Source: CAYPNF01 sp964411985
Lineage (GTDB): Bacteria > Verrucomicrobiota > Verrucomicrobiia > Limisphaerales > J093
Direction: 5' to 3'
Assembly: GCA_964411985.1 (NCBI GenBank)
Contig: CAYPNF010000005.1
Location: 124,001-188,000, forward strand
Length of the DNA stretch: 64,000 bases
Part shown: positions 9,344 to 18,667 of the stretch, one piece after another
Layout: every line of letters begins with the position of its first letter
Position numbering within the stretch: the stretch's first letter is position 1
Made by a program: the position numbers and the translations under genes
The notes under the pieces: generated by a model
What the model was told of the DNA's origin: nothing
The model's input: the letters and a program-made list of their open reading frames with translations, nothing else
Database searches by the model: none

Positions 9344-9452
9344 CGGTGGAAAGCGCACCGTGGCGGCACCAAATGATCTCCAACGCTGGGAAATGGTGAC
9401 GCTGCGAGCGGAATTGTGAGAGTGGACCTATGACGGGCAAAAGTAAGAACTT

Positions 9453-11294
9453 ATGAAGACCATTCCTTCTTCAAGACACCTGAAACGGTGTTTCTTTCTC
9501 GGACAGAAAGCTGGACTTTTATGCCTGGCGCTTGCAGCTAGCGCTGCACCAGCCCAACCGCTAACCTACACGGGCGGCATTTATGGGGATGCCCTTTCTG
9601 CCCATGACGGGAAGTTGCGCTGGGCGGTTGGTGTCCAGAATGTCCAGGTATCCCGATCGGCTCCGGACAATCCGGGTGCGACGGATGGCAGCACAACCCT
9701 ATACCGCCATCATCAGATGATCGCCTACTGGGGCGGGCGATTCTGGTCGTTCCACTCCGGGGGTGTTCAATTGTGCTGGTCTACAAACGGTTTGGATTGG
9801 TATCCCGGCGCGGATTCCTCCAATGTCATTCATGGCGGCGCTTCGAGAATGGCCTTCTATGTCGCTCCGAACGGTCGGTTCCTCGTCAGTCAGGCGAACG
9901 CAGGACGTTCCGGCGGGCCGGGCGAGAGGTTGGTCAGGGAAATCCTGGGACCGAAGTCCTACGGACCCGAGACCTACAATGTGAAGACCAACTTCGCAGG
10001 GCCGCTCGCGCGAATGGCTCCCTACTACACGAGTTCGAGCGATGCTGGCTTCAGGGCTGCCTGTGAAGCACTGCTCGGTGACCCCCTTTTCTGCCAGCAA
10101 TGGCAGGAGGAGGACCAGGATCCCAACTTCTACACCATCAGCACCGAGACCCTTCCCCGAGTGCGTGAATGGAAGGCATTTAATTGGTATCGGCTCGCTG
10201 ACAACCGGATTGTGGGGGCTTGGAAAAAGCACTACATGGCTGTGAGCACTGGAACAAACTGGACCAGGGACATGGTTCCCGCTCCCGCCGAGGTGACATC
10301 GTTTGGCTTCAATCCCAGCGCCAAGGTGTGGGGGACACGCACGAAGGATGGTCGCTATGCGTTTGTAGGGTGCACGCCTGGAAGACCCGGTGGTGATTTG
10401 CACCGGCGATGGCCATTGGCAGTGACCACATCGGGAGACGGCTTGAAGTTCGACACCCCTTACCTGGTGATTGCCGGGGATATGCCCCCGCAGCGCTATG
10501 AGAATGCCGCCGGTGATGATAAGAACTCCGGGCCCCAGTATGTTCGTGGTATCTGCCCGGGGAATGGGGACCCGCCCGGGAGAGACCTCTGGCTGACCTA
10601 CAGCATGAACAAGGAAGATATCTGGGTGGCCTGCGTGCCCACACCCATCTTGGGACAGGTGACCAATGAGGTGCGCGAGGACTTCCAGGCCCAACCGCTA
10701 GGACACCGCATCGAGGGCTGGAATACCTACAGCCCTCAGTGGGCTCCGGTGACGATTGCTGCTGAAGGCACAAACTGCTTCCTGCAGCTCGAGGATCGCG
10801 ATCCCTGCGACTATGCCAGCGCGATGCGCATTTTCCGACAGAGCCCTTCGGCGCGTCTGGCTTTCCAAATCCGGGCGCACGAGGCAAATGCCCGCAGCGC
10901 GCCTTTGGAGATTGATGTGGTCTCTGGCGACGGCACCCGCGCCGTGGCACTCTCCTTCAACCCGACGAACAGTCACCTTATGGCCTGGAATGGTGGCATG
11001 CGGCAGAACGTGAAGGCCTACACCACGAACCGTTGGATCAGCGTGGAGCTGGCTGTGGATGCTGGTAGCCAGTTCTATTCCCTCAAGGTGGACGGCAGCC
11101 CGGTGCTCACCAACGCATCGTTTCTTGAAGCCGCCAGCAGTGTTGAGCGCATCGTGTTTCGCACAGGCGAGTTTCGGTTGCGCGATTTTACGCGGCGTCC
11201 CCAGGTGGATGGAACCTGGCTGACGAACCGCATTCCAAATGCTGATGTGTTGCAGCCGACCAGCCGCTATGACTTGGACGATGTCGCACTTTAG
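9453..11294 (+). CDS. Secreted six-bladed-propeller protein with jelly-roll domain (paralog C)
   Basis: This is a full-length 613-residue relative of the proteins at 1225 and 4173. It has a signal segment (AGLLCLALAASAAPAQ), propeller blocks LRWAVGVQN, ASRMAFYVAPNGRF, YYTSSSDAGFRAACEALL and AKVWGTRTKDGRYAF, the motif YVRGICPGNGDPPG shared with paralog A, and a jelly-roll-like part from about residue 415 (EGWNTYSPQWAPVTI, SVERIVFRTGEFR). It is the last gene of the glycan cluster. Extracellular glycan recognition or hydrolysis is inferred. The shared blocks indicate descent by duplication, with C the most diverged copy. Confidence 0.75.
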   Translation: MKTIPSSRHLKRCFFLGQKAGLLCLALAASAAPAQPLTYTGGIYGDALSAHDGKLRWAVGVQNVQVSRSAPDNPGATDGSTTLYRHHQMIAYWGGRFWSFHSGGVQLCWSTNGLDWYPGADSSNVIHGGASRMAFYVAPNGRFLVSQANAGRSGGPGERLVREILGPKSYGPETYNVKTNFAGPLARMAPYYTSSSDAGFRAACEALLGDPLFCQQWQEEDQDPNFYTISTETLPRVREWKAFNWYRLADNRIVGAWKKHYMAVSTGTNWTRDMVPAPAEVTSFGFNPSAKVWGTRTKDGRYAFVGCTPGRPGGDLHRRWPLAVTTSGDGLKFDTPYLVIAGDMPPQRYENAAGDDKNSGPQYVRGICPGNGDPPGRDLWLTYSMNKEDIWVACVPTPILGQVTNEVREDFQAQPLGHRIEGWNTYSPQWAPVTIAAEGTNCFLQLEDRDPCDYASAMRIFRQSPSARLAFQIRAHEANARSAPLEIDVVSGDGTRAVALSFNPTNSHLMAWNGGMRQNVKAYTTNRWISVELAVDAGSQFYSLKVDGSPVLTNASFLEAASSVERIVFRTGEFRLRDFTRRPQVDGTWLTNRIPNADVLQPTSRYDLDDVAL

Positions 11295-11530
11295 CCTAAG
11301 CCCAGCGATCAGACATATGACCCACGTTGAGCGTCCGATAGCACGCACGCGATTTCCAGAAGACCCTGCCTTCTAAGTTACTCCTCTTTATCAGACACCT
11401 ACCTCCGCAGGCAAAGTTGGCTTCGTTTCCAGTCTCCGGTGGGATGACTCTTGCGGCAGAGATGAGGCCTGAATCTGACTCGACTTCGGGTGCTGAAACC
11501 GGCATGTTTGAGCGTTGGGTTTGAAGGTTT

Positions 11531-12505
11531 ATGAACAGGAATTCGGAAGCAGATGGCTCGGCCCCGGTTTTGGGTTTGATCGGTAACACCCCGATGGTTC
11601 CGCTACTTTTTCGGAAGGAGGGTGTGACGGTCTATGTGAAGTGTGAGTATCTGAATCCGAGCGGCAGCATCAAGGATCGGCTTGCCAAGACAGTGATCCT
11701 GGACGCTGAAGCGCGGGGTTTGTTGCAGCCTGGAGCGGTGATCCTCGAGTGCACAAGCGGGAATACGGGGGTCTCGCTGGCGATGGTCGGTACCGCGAAG
11801 GGGTATGGGGTGACGATTTTAATGTCCGAAAGAGCCAGCGAAGAGCGTCGGCACCTCATTCGCCAACTGGGCGCTGAACTGATTCTTTTCCCGAGCGAAG
11901 GTCGATATCAGACCGGGATTGATCTATCACGGGAAATGGCAGCCAAGGATCCTCGGTATTTCCTGCCGCGCCAGTTTGAGAATCCTCTCAATACCCAGGA
12001 TCACCTTGAACACACGGGGCAGGAGATCCTCAGACAAGTTCCCGGGCCAATCGATGCCTTCGTGGCCGGGTACGGCACTGGGGGCACTCTCAGCGGCTGT
12101 GGAAAGGCCATCAAAGCCCGTCACCCGCACGCTCGGATTCTGGCCATGGAACCTGCGGAAAGCGCTTTGCTGGCGGGGGAATGCCCATGCTGCCACTTCA
12201 TCGAAGGGATTGCAGGCGGTTTTATACCGCCGCTGCTTCGAGATGCCCCGCTGGATGGCAGTGTCAAAGTGAGCAGCCAGGACGCCATGGCGATGACCAA
12301 GCGGCTCCACCGCGAGTTTGGGTTGTTGGTGGGGACAAGTTCAGGAGCCAACGTGGCAGCGGCGGTTCAGATTGCCCTGGAGGCAGGCCCTTCCAGCGTG
12401 ATCGTGACCATGCTCTGCGATAGTGCGGACCGGTATTTCAGTACGCTCTTGTTTCGGGAGGGATCTGCACGGTCCTCGGGCCAGCCCGGGGATTGCGGAC
12501 ATTGA
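11531..12505 (+). CDS. Cysteine synthase-like PLP enzyme
   Basis: The 324-residue protein carries the beta-family PLP signature. The PLP lysine lies in NPSGSIKDR (near residue 50), the substrate loop is TSGNTGVS, the phosphate-binding glycine loop is GYGTGGTLSG, and a late GTSSGAN segment contacts the cofactor. The family makes cysteine from O-acetylserine (or O-phosphoserine) and sulfide; the CBS branch is also possible, but the regulatory CBS domains are absent. A cysteine-rich insert, GECPCCHF near residue 215, replaces the usual PGPHKIQG segment and is odd. The gene stands alone between the glycan cluster and convergent genes. Function is well supported at family level. Confidence 0.88.
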   Translation: MNRNSEADGSAPVLGLIGNTPMVPLLFRKEGVTVYVKCEYLNPSGSIKDRLAKTVILDAEARGLLQPGAVILECTSGNTGVSLAMVGTAKGYGVTILMSERASEERRHLIRQLGAELILFPSEGRYQTGIDLSREMAAKDPRYFLPRQFENPLNTQDHLEHTGQEILRQVPGPIDAFVAGYGTGGTLSGCGKAIKARHPHARILAMEPAESALLAGECPCCHFIEGIAGGFIPPLLRDAPLDGSVKVSSQDAMAMTKRLHREFGLLVGTSSGANVAAAVQIALEAGPSSVIVTMLCDSADRYFSTLLFREGSARSSGQPGDCGH

Positions 12506-12604
12506 CCGACTTCCTTTCCACGGCTTCGGCACGTGGAAGCACTACCGGGTCGCGTTCGCCTTCGGATCCTGCCTTCGTCTCGGCAGTGCTTCGAACATCC
12601 GATC

Positions 12605-14023
12605 CTATTTCCGCGTGGCCGCAGATCGAAACCCCGGCTCGGTGATGGAGCGAGTCTCCATCTTGGGGGCGTATTTCTTCACCGCGTCGCCAATTTCGGA
12701 GGCTTTCCCGATGAGTACATAGACCAGATTCTCCAAGGGGAAGTGTTTACGAATGGCAGATTTTACGTCATCAGCAGTGAGGGCGTCGATCTGCACAAAG
12801 CGATCGTTGACTTCCTTTTCATCGAGACCATAGAAGGAGAGTTGAGTCAGCAGCGACGCGAGTTGGTCGGGGGTCTCGATGCGTGGGGGGAACTGTCCTT
12901 TCAGGTAGGCTTTCACGGAGTCGAGTTGTGCAGGGGTCAAACCATCGCGGTGCAGGGTCTTCAGGAGGTCGAGCGTCATGTCCATGGCTTGCACGGTGGA
13001 CGCGTTCTTGGTGTAGGTGGAGATGGCGAATTCCCCGGGGACCTTGCTCATGTTGAATCGGGAGCGGGCTCCGTAGGTGAGACCGGCTTCCACCCTGAGG
13101 GCGTTGTTGAGCATGGACGTGAAGCGGCCACCGAAGGCGGTGTTGGCTGCGTCAATAGCGACCCGGTCGGGATCGGTCCGCGACACGCCTACGTTGCCGA
13201 TCATGAAGAAGGTCTGGGTGGCGTCGGGCTTGTCGATCAGCAACAACTTCTTTCCTCGGACTTCTGCGGGCACTGGTAAACCCTCCTTGGGCGGGGCTGC
13301 TTTGGACTTCCAGTCGTCGAAATGCATCAGGATCGCACGCTCCATCACTTTCGTGTCGAAGTCCCCGACTACGGCAATGGTGGTAGTGGCGGGCCCATAC
13401 CACTGCTCATGAAACTTTGCCAGGTCGGATCGACCAATTTTGGCAAGAGTCTGCTCCTCACCGGAGGCAGGACGGCCATAGGGGTGGGCGTCAAACAGGA
13501 AGGCGTCGAAGTACAAACCAAGCACGCTCTGCGGCTCATCCTTGGCCTGCTTTATTTCATCGATGTTTGCACGGACGCGGTTGGCGACTTCTTTTCCCGG
13601 AAACTTAGGGTTTCGAAGAACGTCTGCCAGGAGTTCCAGGGCCTTCGCTGCGTCCTTCTTTAGGAATTCGGCAGAGCCTTGGACGAAGTCAGGCGAAGCG
13701 CTGAAATCCAAGTGGGCTCCAATGAAATCCAATTCCTCCGAGACCTGTTCGGGGCTGCGTTTCTTTGTCCCGCGTCGCATGAGCTCCGCAGTGAGCGAAG
13801 CCGTGCCTTCTTTTCCTAGCGGGTCGAGGGAACTGCCGGCCTGGACAAGGATGCTTACGCTCACCAGTGGGACCTCATGTTGTTCCATGAGCAACAGGGT
13901 GAGGCCGTTCGTCAACGAGGTCTGAGTATAAGGAGGAAGCCTGAGGGACGGGGAGTTGTCCGCCGCAATCGCCTGGAGCCCAAGAGCCGTCAGGGTGGAG
14001 AGCAGGATGCAGAAGTGTTTCAT
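12605..14023 (-). CDS. M16 peptidase, non-catalytic partner subunit
   Basis: The 472-residue protein has an N-terminal signal segment and the M16 (pitrilysin/insulinase) fold. The zinc motif HxxEH is absent: the equivalent stretch reads GKEGTASLTAELMRRGT. It does keep the substrate-binding Arg/Tyr region (LRVEAGLTYGARS, near residue 310), as in the non-catalytic member of M16B heterodimers. It follows the catalytic gene by 12 bases. The two products probably form a periplasmic zinc protease that degrades peptides. Confidence 0.87.
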   Translation of the reverse strand: MKHFCILLSTLTALGLQAIAADNSPSLRLPPYTQTSLTNGLTLLLMEQHEVPLVSVSILVQAGSSLDPLGKEGTASLTAELMRRGTKKRSPEQVSEELDFIGAHLDFSASPDFVQGSAEFLKKDAAKALELLADVLRNPKFPGKEVANRVRANIDEIKQAKDEPQSVLGLYFDAFLFDAHPYGRPASGEEQTLAKIGRSDLAKFHEQWYGPATTTIAVVGDFDTKVMERAILMHFDDWKSKAAPPKEGLPVPAEVRGKKLLLIDKPDATQTFFMIGNVGVSRTDPDRVAIDAANTAFGGRFTSMLNNALRVEAGLTYGARSRFNMSKVPGEFAISTYTKNASTVQAMDMTLDLLKTLHRDGLTPAQLDSVKAYLKGQFPPRIETPDQLASLLTQLSFYGLDEKEVNDRFVQIDALTADDVKSAIRKHFPLENLVYVLIGKASEIGDAVKKYAPKMETRSITEPGFRSAATRK

Positions 14024-14035
14024 AGGCGCCTTGTG

Positions 14036-15391
14036 CTAGAGTTTCTTGGCTTTGGGCTCCTGCTGCTTCTCAGGCAAGAGCGTAGCGACGGTGCGGTTCT
14101 TTGCCTGGAAATAGGTCTTGGCTGCCCTCTGGACGTCCTCCTTGGTCACTTTTTCGAAGGCGTCTCCGCGGGTGAAAAGGGTGCGATAATCTCCAAAGAA
14201 CACCTCGGCGTTTCCGAGGGCATGAGCCTTTCCGTCCAGCGTTTTGAGATCCCGATAGAGGTTGGCAAGCGCGTTGTTCTTCGCTTTCTGCAGCTCTGGA
14301 TCGGTGACTCCTTCCAGAGTCACCCGCTCCAGTTCATCAAAGAGTGCCTTCTCAAGCCGGCTTAGATCGACACCCTCTCGAGGTTGTACGGCGATCGTGA
14401 AGAGCGTGGGATCGAAGGCGGTGTTCATGGATGCTTCGACCTGGGTGGCCAGGCTCTTTCCGTCCACAAGCAAGCGGTACATGCGGGAGCTCTGACCGGA
14501 GAAGAGGATGCTGCGGAGCACCTGTAGCGGGTAATAGTCTGTATGGCGAGCCTCGGGCACGTGGTACCCGACCATCAAGATTGGGAGTTGTGCGAACTTG
14601 CTCACCTGAACGCGGCGCTCTCCCTGTTGCTCGGGTTCCTTGGTGGTTACGGGTGGCGGGGGGGCGTGTGCGGGGATGGGTTCGAGGTAGCGTTTGGCCA
14701 GCTGCGTGACCCGGCCATAGTCGATGGCCCCTGCGACCACCATAGTAGCGTTGGCTGGGGAATAACCCATGCGAAAGTGGTTTTGGAGGTCTTCCATCTT
14801 CCATTGTTCAATGTCCGACATCCAACCGATCACCGGCCAATGATACGGATGGGCCGTAAAGGCGGCCGCCCACAACTGCTCGTCCAGCAAGTTGTTGTTG
14901 TTCGCCTCGACCGACATTCGCCTTTCCGAGGATACCACCCCGCGTTCGGACTCAACGACACTGGGAACAAAAGCCAGGTTCTCGATCCGGTCAGCCTCCA
15001 GGTCGAAGATGAGTTCCAGCGCGGAAACGGGGAACCAATTCATGTAAACAGTGGTGTCATAGGAGGTGTAGGCGTTGTTGGCGCCACCCGCCGCTTCCAT
15101 CACATTGTCGAACTGTTTCGGACCGTAGATCTTCGCGCCATTGAACATCATGTGTTCAAAGAAGTGCGATATGCCCGTGGTGCCGGGGCGCTCGTTCCGG
15201 GAGCCGATTCGGTAGAAGATGTAGGTGACGGCATTGGGGATCGAGTCGTCCTTGTGCATCAGGACCTTCAGGCCGTTGGTGAGAGTCAGACTCTGGACTT
15301 CAAAGGATTGGGCGGACGCGGTGCAACGAGGCCAGAGGAGTGCACAGGCGAGCCCGAGAACGCTGGCAGGGAGGAGTAGACAGGGTTTCAT
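14036..15391 (-). CDS. M16 zinc peptidase, catalytic subunit
   Basis: The 451-residue protein starts with a signal segment (LLLPASVLGLACALLW). It contains the inverted zinc motif HFFEH (near residue 83) and the downstream glutamate region ESERGVVSSERR that supplies the third ligand. The C-terminal half is shaped like M16 but lacks the clear Arg/Tyr motif seen in the next gene. The pair is therefore complementary and likely acts as one protease in the periplasm. The two genes form a tight operon, this one first. Confidence 0.9.
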   Translation of the reverse strand: MKPCLLLPASVLGLACALLWPRCTASAQSFEVQSLTLTNGLKVLMHKDDSIPNAVTYIFYRIGSRNERPGTTGISHFFEHMMFNGAKIYGPKQFDNVMEAAGGANNAYTSYDTTVYMNWFPVSALELIFDLEADRIENLAFVPSVVESERGVVSSERRMSVEANNNNLLDEQLWAAAFTAHPYHWPVIGWMSDIEQWKMEDLQNHFRMGYSPANATMVVAGAIDYGRVTQLAKRYLEPIPAHAPPPPVTTKEPEQQGERRVQVSKFAQLPILMVGYHVPEARHTDYYPLQVLRSILFSGQSSRMYRLLVDGKSLATQVEASMNTAFDPTLFTIAVQPREGVDLSRLEKALFDELERVTLEGVTDPELQKAKNNALANLYRDLKTLDGKAHALGNAEVFFGDYRTLFTRGDAFEKVTKEDVQRAAKTYFQAKNRTVATLLPEKQQEPKAKKL

Positions 15392-15487
15392 GGAGCGTGT
15401 CCGTTTTTCTTTCGCACGGAACTCAGCCTACCGAGGTCGGTGGGTGCGTGCAAATAGAACTTCGGAAGTGATTTCCGCCCGGACGCC

Positions 15488-16000
15488 TTAGCCCACAGCC
15501 TTTTCAAAGGTCATGTGGGTTCGCTCCGGGTCCGTGAATCGAGCGTAGTAGAGCTCGACCGACATTCCGAGGTGGAAAAGTACGTGCGTAAAGGCCTTAC
15601 CCACCAAGGATAAGTCCTCGCGCGAATGCTGGGCGATGCCGTGCCAGCGCTGCCCAAGGAAGCCGTAGACTTTCTGCTTGATCGAATCGTAGTAGTGGCA
15701 GTCCTCGTGGTTGATCAGCACGATGCGTCGTACCGTCGGGAACACCTCACGGTAGAACTCCAAGCGGTCGCGCAGGAATTTGAACTCCTTGGGCAACTGC
15801 TCAGGGTGGGCGAGGACGCCTGCACCGCCCCCGACGACGATGGGGATATACGATCCTTTGGCCAATCCCAATTCGTGTTCAACAAACTGCTCGAACGCGG
15901 CCTGCATCCGTGGATCGCTACAGTGCACAACGACGGCCTGGGGCTTCAGGTCTCGCTGCACCTCATAAACCGGGCTCACCTTGTTGGGTTGGGTTGGCAT
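15488..16000 (-). CDS. Small beta-carbonic-anhydrase-like protein
   Basis: At 170 residues this is shorter than typical beta-carbonic anhydrases (about 200). It keeps the zinc and dyad signature: CSDPR (Cys ligand, Asp-Arg pair) near residue 27, and His-x-x-Cys as HEDC near residue 99. GGGAGVLAHP stands where the family usually has the GNxAGN segment. No signal peptide is seen. It may hydrate CO2, or be one of the zinc-binding beta-CA relatives of unknown activity; the altered middle makes the second option real. It is monocistronic, on the same strand as the M16 pair, about 100 bases upstream of it. Confidence 0.7.
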   Translation of the reverse strand: MPTQPNKVSPVYEVQRDLKPQAVVVHCSDPRMQAAFEQFVEHELGLAKGSYIPIVVGGGAGVLAHPEQLPKEFKFLRDRLEFYREVFPTVRRIVLINHEDCHYYDSIKQKVYGFLGQRWHGIAQHSREDLSLVGKAFTHVLFHLGMSVELYYARFTDPERTHMTFEKAVG

Positions 16001-16081
16001 AGGGTCTTCCGGATCGGCAGATTCTAGAACCGCGCTGGCCCCAGACGGAGGACTCGCAGAGCCTGGGGCGGGGGATGAAAC

Positions 16082-17866
16082 CTACTGACCTTGGTCCACA
16101 GGGGGTGTCGGAGGCTCTGGCGGCGTCGGGTGAATACCCATGCTCGGCCCCACCATCTTGCTGATCGCGCTGATATCAATGCCTGCTTTACGCGCAAGAT
16201 CGTTTAAATCGATACCGGTGGCTTTCAGCGTTGCCAAGGTCTTTACGACGGTGTTAGGCACCAGCGTTGCCAGTTGGTCCAGGCCCTTCCCGTTGCCTCC
16301 CATGTCCACGATATGGATTGAGTCAATATTCCCCAGCGGAGCTGCAATCCCTGAGAATGTTGCCCGGGCGATCTTCTCGCCGGCCTCACCTCCCAATTCG
16401 ATGAGTTTTGGCAACCGGTCCAGTATCATGATGAGCTTGGCGGCGTCCGTCATCTTGGCGAGGGCTTCCGCCAACCGTGCGGTGCCTTCCGCTTCGGCGA
16501 GGAGGACTTTGCCTTTCATGGCGGCTTGACCTTCGGCTTCCGCGAAGAGCGCCTGTTTCTTGATCGCGGCTTCACCTTCCGCCTTGGCGGTGAGCGTGGC
16601 GCGGAGTTTGGAGGCCTCACCTTCGCCCTGCAAGGCGTTTGCTTGTTTCTCACCTTCAGCCCGTCGGATGGCAGCCTCGCTCTGCGCCTCAGCTCCCAGC
16701 ACCGCTACGGACTTCGCCGCTTCAGCCTCGATGACGGCCTTCTGCCGGGCGGCTTGGGCCACTTGCACGACGGTCGCGTTGAGTTCTTGTTGTTTACGGG
16801 CGCCTTCCTTTTCCTGAACCTTGATCTGGGCCTCCTTTTCGGCGGCGTCGCGTTCGGCCTGGCGCACTTTCAGGATTTTTTCCTGTTCCGCCGAGGCGAT
16901 GTTGAGCGCCTGATTGGCTTTGGCCAACTCCGTGTCAGCCGCAACCTTGAATTGTGCGCGCTTCACGTCCCGGTCCCGGTCCGCCTCCGCGACCGAGACT
17001 GCATTGGAGGCCTCGACGACCGCGGCTTCCCGCTCGGCATCGCTCCTCCGTTTTCTGGTTTCAGCCGCTGCCTGCGCTACCTTGATGTCCTGGTCCCGCT
17101 TGGCCTCCGCGATCTTGATCTCCTGCTCCTTTTGGGCCTCTGCGATCCGGCTGGCTCTTTCCCGCTCGGCCTCGGCCACTTGAATGCCTGCATCGCGTCG
17201 GGCCTGGGCGACTGTTTTCTCACCCAGGTAGTTGATGTAGCCTTTCTCGTCGCTGACATCCGTAATGACAAGGGTGATGATTTGAATGCCGAGTCGCTTC
17301 AACTCCTCGGTGGATTCCTCGATCACACGACGGTTGAAAGTGTCCCGTTGCCGAAGGATTTCGTCGATGTCCAGCTTGCCGATGATCGAGCGTAGATGAC
17401 CGATGAGGATGTTCTTCACGAACCCGTTCAACTCCGCCTCGGACTTGCCCAGAAACGCCATGGCGGCATTGTGGAGGTCCTCCGGTGCCGACGAGATTTT
17501 GCACGTGGCGATGCCTTCCACACTGATCTTCACGTTATCCTTGTTCGGGATGTTGGATTCCTTGATCTCCGTCTGAAAGGCGGAGGTGGAAAGCTGCTGG
17601 AAATCTTCCACCAACGGCCAAAGCAGGGAACCTCCACCAGCGACGATTCGGAAGCCCCGGACCTTTACCTTTCCGTCCGTGGGATCGGTCCACTTGTACC
17701 TGCGCCCGTAGAAGATGCCAATGTAGTTGGGTGCGATCTTCTTATACCGGCTCGACATGGCTTTGACCACGAGGACGAAGGCGACGGCGAGCAGAAGGAA
17801 TGCGAAGGGAATGAATAGCATCCGCGCTGTCGCATTCAAATCAGCCAAGATCATCAGTTCGTTCAT
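16082..17866 (-). CDS. Flotillin-family (SPFH) membrane scaffold protein
   Basis: The 594-residue protein has one N-terminal transmembrane segment (residues ~14-36) and an SPFH domain (~40-230) with the YINYLGEKTVAQARRDAG stretch typical of flotillins. A long Ala/Glu-rich heptad region (~240-480) forms the flotillin coiled coil, and a Pro-rich tail ends the protein. Flotillins build ordered membrane microdomains on the inner membrane. It follows the NfeD-like gene by 37 bases, the standard nfeD-flotillin pairing, which strengthens the call. Confidence 0.92.
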   Translation of the reverse strand: MNELMILADLNATARMLFIPFAFLLLAVAFVLVVKAMSSRYKKIAPNYIGIFYGRRYKWTDPTDGKVKVRGFRIVAGGGSLLWPLVEDFQQLSTSAFQTEIKESNIPNKDNVKISVEGIATCKISSAPEDLHNAAMAFLGKSEAELNGFVKNILIGHLRSIIGKLDIDEILRQRDTFNRRVIEESTEELKRLGIQIITLVITDVSDEKGYINYLGEKTVAQARRDAGIQVAEAERERASRIAEAQKEQEIKIAEAKRDQDIKVAQAAAETRKRRSDAEREAAVVEASNAVSVAEADRDRDVKRAQFKVAADTELAKANQALNIASAEQEKILKVRQAERDAAEKEAQIKVQEKEGARKQQELNATVVQVAQAARQKAVIEAEAAKSVAVLGAEAQSEAAIRRAEGEKQANALQGEGEASKLRATLTAKAEGEAAIKKQALFAEAEGQAAMKGKVLLAEAEGTARLAEALAKMTDAAKLIMILDRLPKLIELGGEAGEKIARATFSGIAAPLGNIDSIHIVDMGGNGKGLDQLATLVPNTVVKTLATLKATGIDLNDLARKAGIDISAISKMVGPSMGIHPTPPEPPTPPVDQGQ

Positions 17867-17903
17867 GAGTTGATTCCTTTGTCTTTTCTGCCGTTGTCGA
17901 AAA

Positions 17904-18449
17904 CTACACCTTTTCTACCACGAGTTGGCTGCCCATCGTCCGCACCACCCGCACCGACTGACCCTTGCCAATCGGTTTCCCGTCGGCCGAACTTGCCACG
18001 AAAGTGGAGTACTGGCCTTCCAGTTCCAGCGCTACTTCGCCCTGTGCGCTTTCCCCGATGGACACCGTGACGCGGCCTGTACAGCCTACTGCTGAATTGG
18101 TCGATACCAGGGAGGAAGCCTGTTGCCGGTAAAAGAGACTCAAGACGCCATACATGGCTGCTCCCAGGAGGAGGCCGCTTCCAAGGCCGATGAGGGAGGC
18201 CACGAGATAGCTTAGTTCGTAGCTGCGGGCGATGGCTCCCGCGGCGCCGAATCCCATCAAGAGAGTGGCGATGACCTTGGACGAGAAGATGCTGATCGTG
18301 GGCTCAGAATCGCCGCCCCCGCCGTCATGCCCCGCATCCCCGTCGTGTCCTGCATCATGGTCACTCCCGAATAAGAAGGAACCCGCGACGATGATGAACG
18401 CCGCTATGGCGATGGAGATAAAGATAACCATACGTCCAGCCTGACCCAA
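17904..18449 (-). CDS. NfeD-like / OB-fold membrane protein
   Basis: This 181-residue product has an N-terminal membrane helix, an Asp/Gly/His-rich stretch (SDHDAGHDGDAGHDGG) that could bind metal, and two more hydrophobic helices (~55-100). A C-terminal OB-like beta domain follows (GCTGRVTVSIGES, GKGQSVRVVRT). That layout fits the short NfeD-type partners of flotillin. It is first in a two-gene operon with the flotillin gene. The partner role is established for the family; the metal idea is only suggested by the sequence. Confidence 0.8.
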   Translation of the reverse strand: MGQAGRMVIFISIAIAAFIIVAGSFLFGSDHDAGHDGDAGHDGGGGDSEPTISIFSSKVIATLLMGFGAAGAIARSYELSYLVASLIGLGSGLLLGAAMYGVLSLFYRQQASSLVSTNSAVGCTGRVTVSIGESAQGEVALELEGQYSTFVASSADGKPIGKGQSVRVVRTMGSQLVVEKV

Positions 18450-18667
18450 CCGGCGGCTGCTTGCGGACGGGACCGGGCTTCCCTACGCCCAATGGCGGAA
18501 AGAAGCAGGTCGGCTCCCATCACGCCAGAACCCGCCAAACTCCGATTTCCATTAGACGACGAAATAACCACCCGCGCAAGCAGGAAAACAGGCACGGTAA
18601 TTCGTGAAACCGATGCTTTCCCCATCTTCCGCTTGATTCGGACGGAGGCTTGGCTTCAAATGAAGGC

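Noticed and set aside
12510..12545. TTCCACG ... CGTGGAA hairpin after the cysteine synthase-like gene
   Set aside because: Seven-base stem with no T run behind it.
16020..16075. Possible terminator hairpin (GCCCCAG ... CTGGGGC) between the carbonic-anhydrase-like and flotillin genes
   Set aside because: Seven-base stem with an 18-base loop and no T run; too weak to claim.
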